From Tissierellia bacterium (GTDB lineage Bacteria > Bacillota > Clostridia > Tissierellales > Peptoniphilaceae), in the NCBI GenBank assembly GCA_012728755.1, contig JAAYEL010000048.1, forward strand, positions 1-64,000: a DNA stretch of 64,000 nt, written 5' to 3'. Below the pieces are notes generated by a model. It saw only the letters and a program-made list of their open reading frames with translations, did no database searches and was not told the DNA's origin. Below are positions 1-9,151 of the stretch, one piece after another (positions within the stretch are counted from its first letter, which is position 1; every line of letters begins with the position of its first letter). Made by a program: the position numbers and the translations under genes.

Positions 1-1055
1 GCTATCAATTCACTGGAATTGAAAATATCAAAGTTGGCGGACAACCTATCGACTTAACTAAGACATATAAGTTAGCAACTAATGACTTTATGGCAGTTGG
101 TGGAGACGGATACAAGATGTTTGAAGGTAAGACTCAATTATCATTACATGGTATGATGGTTGATATCCTTGCTAACTATATTACTGAACTAAGCGTTGAT
201 GGTCCTTTCGAATATGTAACTGATGGAAGAATCAATGTAGTTCAAAAACAACCTTCTACTGAAGTTGATAAGAACGAATTAATAACTACAATTCAAGAAG
301 CTACTGGTTTAGATATACTTAATAAGACTAACGAAAGCATAAGCGAATTATTCAAAGCTTTAGGAAAAGCTATTGAAGTATATCAAAATCCTGATGCAAA
401 TCAAGAAGAAGTTGATCAAGCTATAGCAGATCTTAAAGCAGCAATGGCTGGTTTAGAAGATATACCACCAGCACCTATCGAAGTTACTAAGTATGTTATT
501 GGTACTGTTAATATAAGAGAATTACCGACTACTTCAAGTAAGATAATCTATGTTGTTACTAAAGGTGTTAAGGTAATTGGTGAACTTGAAAACGAAAATT
601 CTAATTGGCTAAAGGTTGAAGTAAATGGAGTTGAAGGATATATCCACTTAAGCGTATTATCTGATGGACCTATTGAAAAATTAGGATACATCCAAGCAGG
701 TACAAACTTTAGAACTGCTCCAAGTTCTTCAAGTGAGATAATAAAAGTATTAAAAGCTGGTACACCTATTAACGGTACTCTTGATCCAATGAATCCTTCA
801 TGGACAAAAGTAGTAATTGATGGTGTTGAAGGTTATGTATATTCTTCACTTGTTAAAGATAAAGAAGTAAAAATGATATTAACAGTACTTGATACTGTTA
901 ATGTAAGAGATAAAGCGAGCTTCACTTCAAACATAATTGGTGCTCTAAGAAAAGGTCAAGTAATTAAAGGTGTTATCTCACCAACTAACTTAAGCTGGGT
1001 TCAATTCACATACAACGGACAAACAGCTTATGTTCATTCAAGTTTGGTAAAATAA
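1..1055 (+). CDS. 5'-nucleotidase / UDP-sugar hydrolase family protein with SH3b repeats, C-terminal part
   Basis: The frame is open from base 3, so the gene begins before the window; the ATG at 90 is internal. The first residues (ATNDFMAVGGDGY) match the C-terminal substrate-binding domain of secreted 5'-nucleotidases, which release phosphate from nucleotides outside the cell. A helical FIVAR-like linker follows (about nt 300-465), then three bacterial SH3 (SH3b) repeats (about nt 490-650, 680-850 and 870-1052), each with an N-x-R-x-x-P/A type start. SH3b repeats usually bind cell-wall peptide, so this is probably an exported, wall-associated enzyme. No LPXTG motif or terminal membrane helix is seen. 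The catalytic metallophosphatase domain lies outside the window, so activity cannot be judged. Confidence 0.8.
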   Translation, partial: YQFTGIENIKVGGQPIDLTKTYKLATNDFMAVGGDGYKMFEGKTQLSLHGMMVDILANYITELSVDGPFEYVTDGRINVVQKQPSTEVDKNELITTIQEATGLDILNKTNESISELFKALGKAIEVYQNPDANQEEVDQAIADLKAAMAGLEDIPPAPIEVTKYVIGTVNIRELPTTSSKIIYVVTKGVKVIGELENENSNWLKVEVNGVEGYIHLSVLSDGPIEKLGYIQAGTNFRTAPSSSSEIIKVLKAGTPINGTLDPMNPSWTKVVIDGVEGYVYSSLVKDKEVKMILTVLDTVNVRDKASFTSNIIGALRKGQVIKGVISPTNLSWVQFTYNGQTAYVHSSLVK

Positions 1056-1100
1056 ATATTCTTAAAATAATCGATTGTTCAGACAAATGAGTAATTGAAA

Positions 1101-1127
1101 AAAGGGACTGTTAATTCAGTCCCTTTT
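1101..1127 (+). terminator. Intrinsic terminator of the 5'-nucleotidase gene
   Basis: A 10-bp stem (AAAGGGACTG, 6-nt loop, CAGTCCCTTT) is followed by a short T run and lies 45 bases after the stop codon. The 5' arm is preceded by an A run, so it may work in both directions. Confidence 0.8.
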
Positions 1128-1142
1128 AATATTTAAACAAAA

Positions 1143-1175
1143 AAAGAGAGAGAAGCTTTCGCCTCTCGCTCTTTC
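1143..1175 (-). terminator. Intrinsic terminator of the ABC exporter operon
   Basis: On the minus strand an imperfect G/C-rich hairpin (arms AGAGCGAGAGG and CTTCTCTCTCT around GCGAAAG) ends in a run of seven T. It lies about 90 bases beyond the stop codon of the exporter gene and is convergent with the neighbouring plus-strand terminator. Confidence 0.75.
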
Positions 1176-1265
1176 CAAAAAAGATAAAAAAATGAAAAAA
1201 AATTTATAGCATTAACGCTACTTTATTACTAATGATATTATAGCATTAATTGAAGCATATGTCTA

Positions 1266-3041
1266 TTAAGAAAATTGTGCATTAAATAAATTAGCATAAT
1301 CTCCATTTTCTTCTAAAAGTTCTGTATGTGTACCACTTTCAGCAATTCTTCCATCTTTAATCAATATAATATTATCTGCATTTTGGATAGTTGATAATCT
1401 ATGTGCTATGACAAAGGATGTTCTTCCCTCTATCAGTTTATTCATAGAATCTTGTATCTGTATTTCTGTTCTGCTATCAACATTCGATGTCGCCTCATCT
1501 AATATAAGAATTGGAGCATCTAAAAGCATCGCTCTAGCTATAGTCAATAACTGTTTTTGTCCTTGTGATATATTATCAGCACCATCATCTATTATTGAGT
1601 CGTAACCAAGTGGTTGAGATTCTATAAAATGATCTATATGGCAAGCTTTGGCTACTCTCTTAATATCATCAAGACTAGCATCTTCTTTTCCATAAGCAAT
1701 ATTATCTCTTATAGTTCCCTTGAAAAGCCATGCATCTTGAAGTACCATAGCAAAACTTTGTCTCAAAGATGCTCTTGTGACATCCGTTGCTTTATTTCCA
1801 TCAATATATATCGAACCTTTTTGTGGATCATAAAATCTCATTAATAGGTTAATAATTGTAGTCTTGCCCGCTCCTGTCGGTCCTACTATAGCAGTTAAGT
1901 TTCCTGGCTTTACATGAAAACTCATATCTTCTATTATTATCTGATCATCACTATATCCAAAGCTAACACGGTCAAATATCACATCCCCTTGCACTTCTTT
2001 TAGTACTTTGGCATTTTTTTTATCTTCTGGTTCAGAAGGTTGATCGTGTAAATCAAATACCCTATCAAGAGCTGATAATGCCGATTGAAGATCTGCGACT
2101 ATAGCAGCGATCTCATTTATAGGACCAGAAAATCTTCTCGAATATAGTATAAATGATGATAAAAATCCTATTGAGAATTCACCATTAAGAAATAATATAG
2201 CACCAAACATTGTCACCAAAGCAAGCGAGATATTTGTGATAAGCGTTACAGATGGACCATTAATAGCAGCTTGATAATCCGCTTTATAGTAAGCATCTAC
2301 ACTCTCCTCATTTCTATCATTGAATTGCTGTGAGAAGAATTCTTCTTTTTCATACGATTGAATGGTTTTTTGTCCAAATAAAATTTCTTCAACATAACCA
2401 TTCATTTCACCTAATTTCTTGGACCTTTTTGAAAATAGAGGTCTTGTCTTTTTTATTCTATAAATGGTAAATAAAACCGTAAATGGAATAAGCATCAAAA
2501 ACATAAGAGACAGCTTAGGTGATATACTAATCATCATACTTAGAGATCCTACCACTGTGATTAATGATGCTGCGACCGTAAGGATATCATGTGTTATAGA
2601 TTGATTTACAAGGTCAAGGTCGTAAGATATACGGGATACCAAGTCTCCTGCTTGATGTGTATCTATATATGATAGTGGTAAATCAACAATCTTATCAAAA
2701 GTGTCTTGCCTCATGGCTACGATCACTCTTTGTGCGATTCTTGCCATCAATCTTGTCATAATATATCCCAATATTCCCGATATCAAATATACCAAAAACA
2801 TCTTAATAGCATTTTGTGTTGCAAGCGGGATATTCACTATTCCAGTATCTGCTCCCATCGCATCTATTGCTTCTCCTGAAAACTTAGGTCCTTGTAGAGA
2901 TAAGATATTTGACACCATGATTAAAATGAATGCCACAAGCATCATTTTCCATTCATTATATACATATTTAAGAAGGCCTCTAAATATTTTTCTATAGTCT
3001 TTTTTCTTTTTTACAGTTTCTGGTTTAATATTTAGTTCCAT
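1266..3041 (-). CDS. ABC exporter half-transporter, consensus-site subunit
   Basis: A 591-residue type IV ABC exporter half: six-helix membrane domain in about residues 30-330, then an ATPase domain with Walker A GPTGAGKTT, Walker B LILDEATS (catalytic Glu present), and the H-loop His in AHRLST. The signature is SQGQ instead of LSGGQ. In characterised heterodimeric exporters (TM287/288, BmrCD, LmrCD) the partner carrying SQGQ contributes that signature to the degenerate ATP site, and its own Walker A/B form the hydrolytic site. The start overlaps the end of the partner gene by 10 bases, so the two are translationally coupled. Substrate is unknown; multidrug export is the usual role for a MarR-controlled pair. 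Confidence 0.9.
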   Translation of the reverse strand: MELNIKPETVKKKKDYRKIFRGLLKYVYNEWKMMLVAFILIMVSNILSLQGPKFSGEAIDAMGADTGIVNIPLATQNAIKMFLVYLISGILGYIMTRLMARIAQRVIVAMRQDTFDKIVDLPLSYIDTHQAGDLVSRISYDLDLVNQSITHDILTVAASLITVVGSLSMMISISPKLSLMFLMLIPFTVLFTIYRIKKTRPLFSKRSKKLGEMNGYVEEILFGQKTIQSYEKEEFFSQQFNDRNEESVDAYYKADYQAAINGPSVTLITNISLALVTMFGAILFLNGEFSIGFLSSFILYSRRFSGPINEIAAIVADLQSALSALDRVFDLHDQPSEPEDKKNAKVLKEVQGDVIFDRVSFGYSDDQIIIEDMSFHVKPGNLTAIVGPTGAGKTTIINLLMRFYDPQKGSIYIDGNKATDVTRASLRQSFAMVLQDAWLFKGTIRDNIAYGKEDASLDDIKRVAKACHIDHFIESQPLGYDSIIDDGADNISQGQKQLLTIARAMLLDAPILILDEATSNVDSRTEIQIQDSMNKLIEGRTSFVIAHRLSTIQNADNIILIKDGRIAESGTHTELLEENGDYANLFNAQFS

Positions 3042-4786
3042 ATTGCCTCCTTTTCGAATGATTCTTCACTTAGCTCACCTAATTGCATTGAAGCTATTTC
3101 TCTGTATGGTTCACAACTAATTATTAGCTGTTCATGTGTACCTGAATCAAGAATCTCACCATTATTTAGAAAGATAATATTATCTGCATGAATCACTGAA
3201 CTTACTCTTTGAGCAACTATGATCGATGTAGTATCCATATAATAATCGCTAATTGCTTTTCTTAGGTTTGCATCTGTCTTAAAGTCTAATGCACTTGAAG
3301 AATCGTCCAAGATTAAAATCTCTGGATTTGCTGCAAATGCTCTTGTCAATAATAATCTTTGTTTTTGTCCACCAGAAAGATTAACTCCTTTTGAAGCTAG
3401 GTTAAAATCAAGCGCCCCATCTTTTGTGTTTATAAATTCAATTGCTTGAGCATGAGTTGCTGCTTCTAATAGTCTTTTATCATCTAGATTTCTACCAAAG
3501 TCGATATTTTCTCTGATACTTCCCTTAAATAGGAAGTCATTTTGAAATACTGATCCAAATATTTTATTAGCTTGGATATTGCTTAATCTTTTTATATTGA
3601 TACCGCGTAATAATATCTCCCCTTGATCTACATCATATTGCCTTAATAAAAGCCTAATAATAGTGCTTTTACCAGAACCTGTCGCTCCCATGATACCTAG
3701 AGTTTGGACTTTAAACAATTTAAAGTTTATATTTTTAACATTAGGTTTTTTACCAAGATATGAAAATGTTACATTTCTGAATTCTATCTCAGGCACTAAT
3801 GAATTAGATTCTGGTAATTCAACTTCATTTTCGACTACTTGATTTTCATCTATAGGCATATTAATTACTTCTTCGATACGTTTAGACGAAGCAGATGACC
3901 TATTATATACATTAAACATTCTGTTCATCATCATTAATGAGTTAGTTATTTGTATGAAATATGAAAGAAACGCCATTATAACCCCCACTTGAAGTTCTCC
4001 ATTTCCTACAAGGTTCGCTCCCCATATGATAACTACAGATAGTCCGCCATATAAGATAGTATTTACAGCTGGTGACATAATTGCCATTTGATCAACAGCC
4101 GCTAGTTCTGAGTCCTTCACTTGAAGATTTGATGACATGTATCTTGACTTTTCATATTCTGTCTTATCTAATGCTTTTGATACTTTAATACCACGAATGT
4201 TTTCCCTTATGACTTGAACCATATTATCAAGATTTGACTGTACTTGTCTAAATAATGGACCTGCTTTTTTGAAAATATATCTTATTATCAAAACTAATGG
4301 AATGATTAATAGTATCAGTACCATCGAAAGTTTAGGACTTAAATAAATACTAAATAGTACACCTCCTATAAAAAGCATGACAGCCCTTATCCCCATACGA
4401 AGTGTAGCCCCAAGAAATCTATGAATGACATAGGTATCTGATGTTAACCTTGATTCAAGTGAAGATACAGATATCTTATCAATTTGTTTTGATGATAATC
4501 TCATTGACCTTTCAAAAAGATCTTGTCTAATATTTTGAATCGCATCTGATGATGTCTTAGATGCCATCCTATTTGCGATTATGTTTAATATCCAAGCTGA
4601 AATGGAAAGTACTATCATCATAACTCCCCATATGACAACCAAATTCTTATTTTCCAGAGGCACTATCTCATCTACGATATGTGCCAAAATTACTGGCAAG
4701 ACTACTTCGAATAAAGTGGCAAATATTTTTATGATAGCATTAATCACAATCCTTTTCTTATATGGACTCATATATTTAATTAGCAT
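3032..4786 (-). CDS. ABC exporter half-transporter, degenerate-site subunit
   Basis: A 584-residue exporter half with membrane domain and ATPase domain. Walker A is GATGSGKST and the signature is the canonical LSGGQ, but the Walker B catalytic Glu is replaced by Asp (LILDDSSS) and the H-loop His by Gln (VAQRVSS). These are the substitutions expected in the partner that carries the non-hydrolysing ATP site of a heterodimeric exporter such as TM287/288. Its ATG overlaps the TAA of the upstream MarR gene by one base (TAATG), so regulator and both halves are one transcription unit. Together with the downstream gene it should form one exporter in the cytoplasmic membrane. Confidence 0.9.
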   Translation of the reverse strand: MLIKYMSPYKKRIVINAIIKIFATLFEVVLPVILAHIVDEIVPLENKNLVVIWGVMMIVLSISAWILNIIANRMASKTSSDAIQNIRQDLFERSMRLSSKQIDKISVSSLESRLTSDTYVIHRFLGATLRMGIRAVMLFIGGVLFSIYLSPKLSMVLILLIIPLVLIIRYIFKKAGPLFRQVQSNLDNMVQVIRENIRGIKVSKALDKTEYEKSRYMSSNLQVKDSELAAVDQMAIMSPAVNTILYGGLSVVIIWGANLVGNGELQVGVIMAFLSYFIQITNSLMMMNRMFNVYNRSSASSKRIEEVINMPIDENQVVENEVELPESNSLVPEIEFRNVTFSYLGKKPNVKNINFKLFKVQTLGIMGATGSGKSTIIRLLLRQYDVDQGEILLRGINIKRLSNIQANKIFGSVFQNDFLFKGSIRENIDFGRNLDDKRLLEAATHAQAIEFINTKDGALDFNLASKGVNLSGGQKQRLLLTRAFAANPEILILDDSSSALDFKTDANLRKAISDYYMDTTSIIVAQRVSSVIHADNIIFLNNGEILDSGTHEQLIISCEPYREIASMQLGELSEESFEKEAIWN

Positions 4787-5250
4787 TAAAAATCACCTGC
4801 CTTAACATTGAATTTTGTATTTACTTTTTCGTTTACTACCTCTGTTGATCTTAACGCTAGGCTCCTTAATATCTCTACTACATTATCATAGTTTGCTTCA
4901 TCGATATCAGTAATGATATTTTCATTCCATTCATTTAAGTAATCAATCACTTTTGGATATATCTCGTTGGCTTTCTTAGTGGGATAGATTTTCTTTGCTC
5001 TTTTATCATCTTTATCTACTTTTCTTTCTATAAACCCATGCTTTTCCATACGACATAATTGCCTAGTTACTGAACTTTTATTTACATAAAGCCTTTTAGC
5101 TATCTCATCTTGGGATATACCTGGACTCCTGCATATCTGCAAGATATAGCTTAACTGTTGTCCAGCTAAACCTTCATCTGCAAAGGCCAATTCCCTATCG
5201 ATAAGTGAAGCTCTATAGACTCTATTGATATATTTCATTATTCGAACCAT
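4786..5250 (-). CDS. MarR family transcriptional regulator of the ABC exporter
   Basis: A 154-residue winged-helix regulator. The HTH region (around residues 45-70, QDEIAKRLYVNKSSVTRQL) is followed by a typical MarR wing with KVDKDDKRAKK (the DxRxxx wing motif). It is the first gene of the operon with the two exporter halves, the usual arrangement for local autorepressors that release DNA on binding a toxic ligand. A strong inverted repeat sits directly at the predicted promoter 20 bases upstream, supporting autoregulation. AGGAGG lies 6 bases before the ATG. The inducing ligand cannot be inferred. Confidence 0.9.
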   Translation of the reverse strand: MVRIMKYINRVYRASLIDRELAFADEGLAGQQLSYILQICRSPGISQDEIAKRLYVNKSSVTRQLCRMEKHGFIERKVDKDDKRAKKIYPTKKANEIYPKVIDYLNEWNENIITDIDEANYDNVVEILRSLALRSTEVVNEKVNTKFNVKAGDF

Positions 5251-5268
5251 AATACCTCCTTATTATTT

Positions 5269-5314
5269 TAGTTGCGTATGCAACTATTTTACAGGTAAAA
5301 AAAAGATTTTTCAA
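5269..5314 (-). promoter_or_regulatory. Promoter and MarR-type operator of the exporter operon
   Basis: On the minus strand TTGAAA (5314-5309) and TAAAAT (5291-5286) are separated by 17 bases, a good sigma-A promoter. Immediately downstream, at the expected start of transcription, is a 7-bp inverted repeat TAGTTGC-N4-GCAACTA (5286-5269). A repressor bound there would block initiation. The -35 box lies inside the terminator hairpin of the gene upstream. Confidence 0.7.
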
Positions 5315-5331
5315 GTAGCTGAAAAATCTTT
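5302..5331 (-). terminator. Intrinsic terminator after the M42 aminopeptidase gene
   Basis: A 12-bp perfect stem (arms 5302-5313 and 5320-5331, 6-nt loop) followed on the minus strand by a run of T. It overlaps the -35 box of the next operon's promoter. Confidence 0.85.
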
Positions 5332-5347
5332 TAGTCGTTTCATTATT

Positions 5348-6382
5348 TTATATCATTTCACTCTTAATGAATAATTCAATCAAATCAAATGTTGCCTTAA
5401 TAGAATCCATATGTGTTCTTTCATAAGCATGACTTGATTCGATGCCCGCACCCACTAAAGCATGTCTTACATCATATCCTGCTCTCATCGCTGCTGATGC
5501 ATCTGACCCATAGTATGGATAAATATCTAGCTTATATGCAATGTTATTGTCCGCAGCAAGTTTAACCAGTTGCTGCCTTAAATCATAGTTATATGGTCCC
5601 GATGAGTCCTTAGCACAAATTGATACTGTATATTCATCTGATTGTTGCCCATCTCCTAAAGCGCCCATATCTACAGCTAGATAATCAACCACTTCGGATG
5701 GGATGTTTGAGTTAGCTCCATATCCTATTTCTTCATTATTAGAAAAGTAAAAATGTGTCGTATAAGGAAGTGTATAGTTTTCTTCTTTTAGATTTTTAAG
5801 TATGGATAAAAGTATAGCACCGCTCATCTTATCATCAAGATGTCTTGATTTAACATAACCATTATCTGTGATAATCGTCCTAGGATTAAAGCTAATGAAG
5901 TCGCCTACCTGTATACCAAGTTTTTCAGTTTCTTCCTGAGAAGTCACTTTTTCATCCAATCTAACTTCCATATTAGCTTCATCTCTATCAGCAGTTCTTG
6001 CGTCTTTGTATACGTGTACACTTGTTTGATGAAGCAATATAGTACCATCTACAGTCTTGCCTGTCTTTGCAACATGAACTAGGCAATTTTCACCTTCAAC
6101 TGAGTTGAAATGATAGCCACCAACCTTTTCTAACTTTAGCCTTCCGTCTGATTTGATTTCTCTAACCATCGCACCCAAAGTATCAAGATGTGCTGTTAAC
6201 ATACGATGTCTATCATCATTACTACCTTTAAGGGTTACCATAACTCCACCTTTATTTGTCATAAAAGGTTCATAGCCCATATCTCTAAGTTCTTTTTCTA
6301 CATATCTCATCACTTCTTTTGTATATCCAGTTGGTGATGGGATAGAAGTAAGTTCTTTTATATATTTAATACTATTTTCCAT
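5348..6382 (-). CDS. M42 family metallopeptidase (glutamyl aminopeptidase-like)
   Basis: A 344-residue cytosolic metallo-aminopeptidase of the M42 family, which trims peptides with a two-metal centre. Metal and catalytic residues can be seen: His and Asp in TAHLDTLG, Asp in LDDKMSG, the Glu pair in NEEIGYGAN, Asp in AVDMGALG and His near the C-terminus in HMDSI. The frame is open 17 codons further upstream, but the ATG at 6382 is preceded by GGAGGA at the right distance and begins at the family's usual N-terminus. It is the last gene of a probable operon with a symporter and an RmlD-like reductase, and a strong terminator follows. Confidence 0.88.
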   Translation of the reverse strand: MENSIKYIKELTSIPSPTGYTKEVMRYVEKELRDMGYEPFMTNKGGVMVTLKGSNDDRHRMLTAHLDTLGAMVREIKSDGRLKLEKVGGYHFNSVEGENCLVHVAKTGKTVDGTILLHQTSVHVYKDARTADRDEANMEVRLDEKVTSQEETEKLGIQVGDFISFNPRTIITDNGYVKSRHLDDKMSGAILLSILKNLKEENYTLPYTTHFYFSNNEEIGYGANSNIPSEVVDYLAVDMGALGDGQQSDEYTVSICAKDSSGPYNYDLRQQLVKLAADNNIAYKLDIYPYYGSDASAAMRAGYDVRHALVGAGIESSHAYERTHMDSIKATFDLIELFIKSEMI

Positions 6383-6451
6383 AAGTCCTCCAAATTGTCT
6401 AATATTATTAAATATTATCACAAATGTGATCAATAAACTATATAACTTAGG

Positions 6452-7744
6452 TTAAAATTCTTCACTTACCTCTGCTTTTTCAGTACTATTGTATTGATCA
6501 ATGTCCAGAAGACCTTCCGTCTTGGCAGCTATTAAAGTAACTACAGCATCTCCGGTAACATTTACTGCGGTTCTAGCCATATCCAATATCCTATCAATTC
6601 CCATAATCATAGCTATTCCTTCAACAGGTAAACCTACTGATACAAGCACCATTGATAAAGTTACTAATCCTACTCCAGGAATCGCTGCAGTACCTACAGA
6701 TGCTAGAGTCGCAGTCAATATAACTGTCAAAAAGTCTGAAAATTCTAATGGGATTTGATAAGCATACGACATAAAAATTACCGCACATCCTTGCATGATT
6801 GCTGTCCCATCCATATTAATTGTCGCTCCAAGTGGTATCGTAAATGCCGATACTTTTCTTGGCACTCCAGCATCATCCATAGATGCTAAAGTTATCGGAA
6901 TTGTCGCTCCAGAACTTGCTGAAGAAAATGCAAATGTGATAACTGGTAATATCTTCTTAAAGAATTTAAATGGATTCAATCTTGTAAATATCACCAATAA
7001 AGGTATATAAGTAAATACGACATGAAGTCCTAGACCACCAATAACTGCTCCCATGTATTTAAGCATAGGACCAAATGTCTCAAAACCTAATTGAGAGAAA
7101 GTCCTTGCCACTAATGCAAATACACCAAAAGGTGCCACTTTCATAACCATAGTAGTCATCTTCATCATCAGGTCATTACCTTCATTTAATAGTCTTGAGA
7201 TAGTCGCTAACTTCTCAGGCATGGATGCACAAATAACTCCAACTAATAAGGCAAAGAGAATTATCTGTAGCATGTTTCCTTCTGCTAGTGCAGCTATAGG
7301 ATTAGTTGGGATAATATCTAGTAAAGTATCCTTAGCACTAGGTGCATCAGCGATAGATACATCAGCTTGAGCCACAGTGGATAAATCCATTCCCATGCCA
7401 GGTTTAATAATTAAAGACAAACCAAGTGCTATAGCAACTGCTGATGCTGTAGTAAATAGGTAAAATAACACAGTCTTTACTCCAATCTTACCAAGTGATG
7501 CTGTATCTCCCATAGATAGAGCACCAGTCGATAGTGAGAAAAACACCAATGGTACTACGAGCATTTGAAGTAGTCTCATAAAACCAGAACCTACCATGTA
7601 AAATGCACCTTCAATTATGATATCGTCACGAATCTGACCTGCAGGCACGAAATAGTGAAGAATGATACCCGTGATAATCCCACCAATTAATCCAATAAAA
7701 ATCCTAGTGGTCATACTTATCTTTTTCTTTTTATCTTTTGTCAT
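6452..7744 (-). CDS. Dicarboxylate/amino acid:cation symporter (DAACS family)
   Basis: A 430-residue membrane protein of the GltP/GltT/DctA type that imports acidic amino acids or C4-dicarboxylates with Na+ or H+. Family marks include the serine-rich re-entrant hairpin (SSASSGATIP), the GATINMDGTA segment in helix 7, the second hairpin (AAIPGVGLVTL) and the helix 8 motif DRILDMARTAVNVTGD. Eight transmembrane helices and two hairpins can be placed. It follows the RmlD-like gene with a one-base gap, so the two are cotranscribed. A distant member of the same superfamily (TcyP-like) is at the right end of the window. Substrate cannot be fixed from sequence alone. Confidence 0.9.
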   Translation of the reverse strand: MTKDKKKKISMTTRIFIGLIGGIITGIILHYFVPAGQIRDDIIIEGAFYMVGSGFMRLLQMLVVPLVFFSLSTGALSMGDTASLGKIGVKTVLFYLFTTASAVAIALGLSLIIKPGMGMDLSTVAQADVSIADAPSAKDTLLDIIPTNPIAALAEGNMLQIILFALLVGVICASMPEKLATISRLLNEGNDLMMKMTTMVMKVAPFGVFALVARTFSQLGFETFGPMLKYMGAVIGGLGLHVVFTYIPLLVIFTRLNPFKFFKKILPVITFAFSSASSGATIPITLASMDDAGVPRKVSAFTIPLGATINMDGTAIMQGCAVIFMSYAYQIPLEFSDFLTVILTATLASVGTAAIPGVGLVTLSMVLVSVGLPVEGIAMIMGIDRILDMARTAVNVTGDAVVTLIAAKTEGLLDIDQYNSTEKAEVSEEF

Positions 7745-7745
7745 A

Positions 7746-8597
7746 CTACCCCCTTATGTTTCTTTCTTCCATAAATCTATGAAGAGCGCTTTTCCAATCT
7801 CTCATAGGTTCTTGTTTAGTTATTCTTAACATAAAGTTATCCAATACCGAATATCTCGGTCTCAATACTTCAAAGTATCCATGACCATCCGATTCGACAA
7901 GCTCAGCCTCTATATCTAATGTTGCTAATACCTCTCTAACGAAATCTCTTTGTGAAGACTCACCCTCACATGATATGTGAAATGTCCCGTATTCAGTCTC
8001 TCCAAAGAATCTAATTATCGTCTCTGCAAGCTCTAATGAGCTCGTAGGAGACCCAACGATGGTTTTGTATACACTTACTTGTCCTTTTTCCTTAGCCTCT
8101 CTTATAATCGAATTTATAAGCTTCTTACCATACATCCATGAACTTCTCAAAATTGTATGATGCTGACAATGATTTTTTGTAAACATCTCACCTGCTAGTT
8201 TTGTCTTACCATAAATTGTCTGCGGATTTGTTTGATCAAATTCCGTATAAGGCTTATCAGAAGCACCATCAAATACAAAATCCGATGAAAGGTAAAATAA
8301 ATGCGCTTTTATTCTTTCTGCTGCTATAGCCAAATTCCTTGCTCCCACCGCATGAAGAGCATATGCCTGTTCAGGATTTTCTTCACACCATAATCTATCG
8401 CTTTTTGCAGCACAATTTACGATAATATCCGGTCTTCTACTATCAGCATATTTTTCAACCTCTTCTAAGTTTGTTATATCGACATCACTAACATCTGTGG
8501 CCAATATCTCATAAACTTTGCTATCCATAGTTGATACAAGTGCAGACCCAAGCCTTCCAGATCTTCCAACTACCCATACTCTAGTTCTAATTGCCAT
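7746..8597 (-). CDS. RmlD-like NAD(P)-dependent sugar-nucleotide reductase (extended SDR)
   Basis: A 283-residue extended short-chain dehydrogenase resembling dTDP-4-dehydrorhamnose reductase. The N-terminal dinucleotide motif is GRSGRLGSA, the NCAAKSD strand follows, and the catalytic Tyr and Lys are in YGKTKLAGE. RmlD normally makes dTDP-L-rhamnose with RmlA, RmlB and RmlC, but none of these is nearby; instead the gene heads an operon with a symporter and a peptidase. The true substrate is therefore open. The start has AGGAGAT 6 bases upstream. Confidence 0.75.
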   Translation of the reverse strand: MAIRTRVWVVGRSGRLGSALVSTMDSKVYEILATDVSDVDITNLEEVEKYADSRRPDIIVNCAAKSDRLWCEENPEQAYALHAVGARNLAIAAERIKAHLFYLSSDFVFDGASDKPYTEFDQTNPQTIYGKTKLAGEMFTKNHCQHHTILRSSWMYGKKLINSIIREAKEKGQVSVYKTIVGSPTSSLELAETIIRFFGETEYGTFHISCEGESSQRDFVREVLATLDIEAELVESDGHGYFEVLRPRYSVLDNFMLRITKQEPMRDWKSALHRFMEERNIRG

Positions 8598-8654
8598 AAT
8601 ATCTCCTTTCTTTTTGTTAAATCAAATGCGAACGCAACCATCCCCATTTTGAAT

Positions 8655-8683
8655 ATTATACTTTTTATTAGAAAATTACACAA
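8655..8683 (-). promoter_or_regulatory. Candidate promoter of the RmlD-like operon
   Basis: TTGTGT (8683-8678), 17-base spacer and a perfect TATAAT (8660-8655), about 55 bases before the start codon. The -35 box is weak (3 of 6). Between here and the next terminator the only structure seen is a 7-bp inverted repeat GTGAAAT-N5-ATTTCAC at 8757-8775. Confidence 0.5.
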
Positions 8684-8784
8684 GATTTTAGACAATATTT
8701 TGCCATTAAATATAAATTTTTTGCTAATTTATTGCCCTTAATTGCTATCTAAATCCGTGAAATCAGGCATTTCACAAAAATAAA

Positions 8785-8815
8785 AAGCTAATGTAATAAA
8801 ATAATACATTAGCTT
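8785..8815 (-). terminator. Terminator of the pheST-zapA-mutS2-argS operon
   Basis: An 11-bp perfect stem (AAGCTAATGTA and its complement, 9-nt loop) followed on the minus strand by a T-rich tail, 50 bases after the last gene of the long operon. Confidence 0.8.
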
Positions 8816-8865
8816 AAGATTTATGTTCTATGAATATCATCTCACCATAATATTTACTTTTTATC

Positions 8866-9141
8866 CTATACTAAGATTACTAGGACTTTATCTGACTCTT
8901 CTAGGTCTGGATTTATTTCTTGGTCTACAAAAACCAACTCTTTTAACCCTTCTTGATCTAGAAGAAAATAATCAACTGCTTCATTAGTATAGTATTTTGT
9001 GTCTACCAAATTCATATCTGAATATACATTTTGTGTTAGCATATTTCCTATATATGGATTATGATCTTTTTCCTTAGTCTCAAGAACTAGGATTTTATCA
9101 TATCTTTGTTGATTTAATGCTATTAGTTCTACTACTGTCAT
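8866..9141 (-). CDS. Hypothetical protein, 91 residues
   Basis: No family recognised. It is an acidic, soluble small protein without signal peptide or membrane helix, containing strand-rich stretches such as YDKILVLE near the N-terminus and SDKVLVILV at the C-terminus. It is real on context: AGAGAGG lies upstream of the ATG, it starts 10 bases after the TPR gene, and a strong terminator follows it. It is the last gene of the 12-kb operon and may work with the TPR protein. Confidence 0.6.
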   Translation of the reverse strand: MTVVELIALNQQRYDKILVLETKEKDHNPYIGNMLTQNVYSDMNLVDTKYYTNEAVDYFLLDQEGLKELVFVDQEINPDLEESDKVLVILV

Positions 9142-9151
9142 ATTAACCTCT

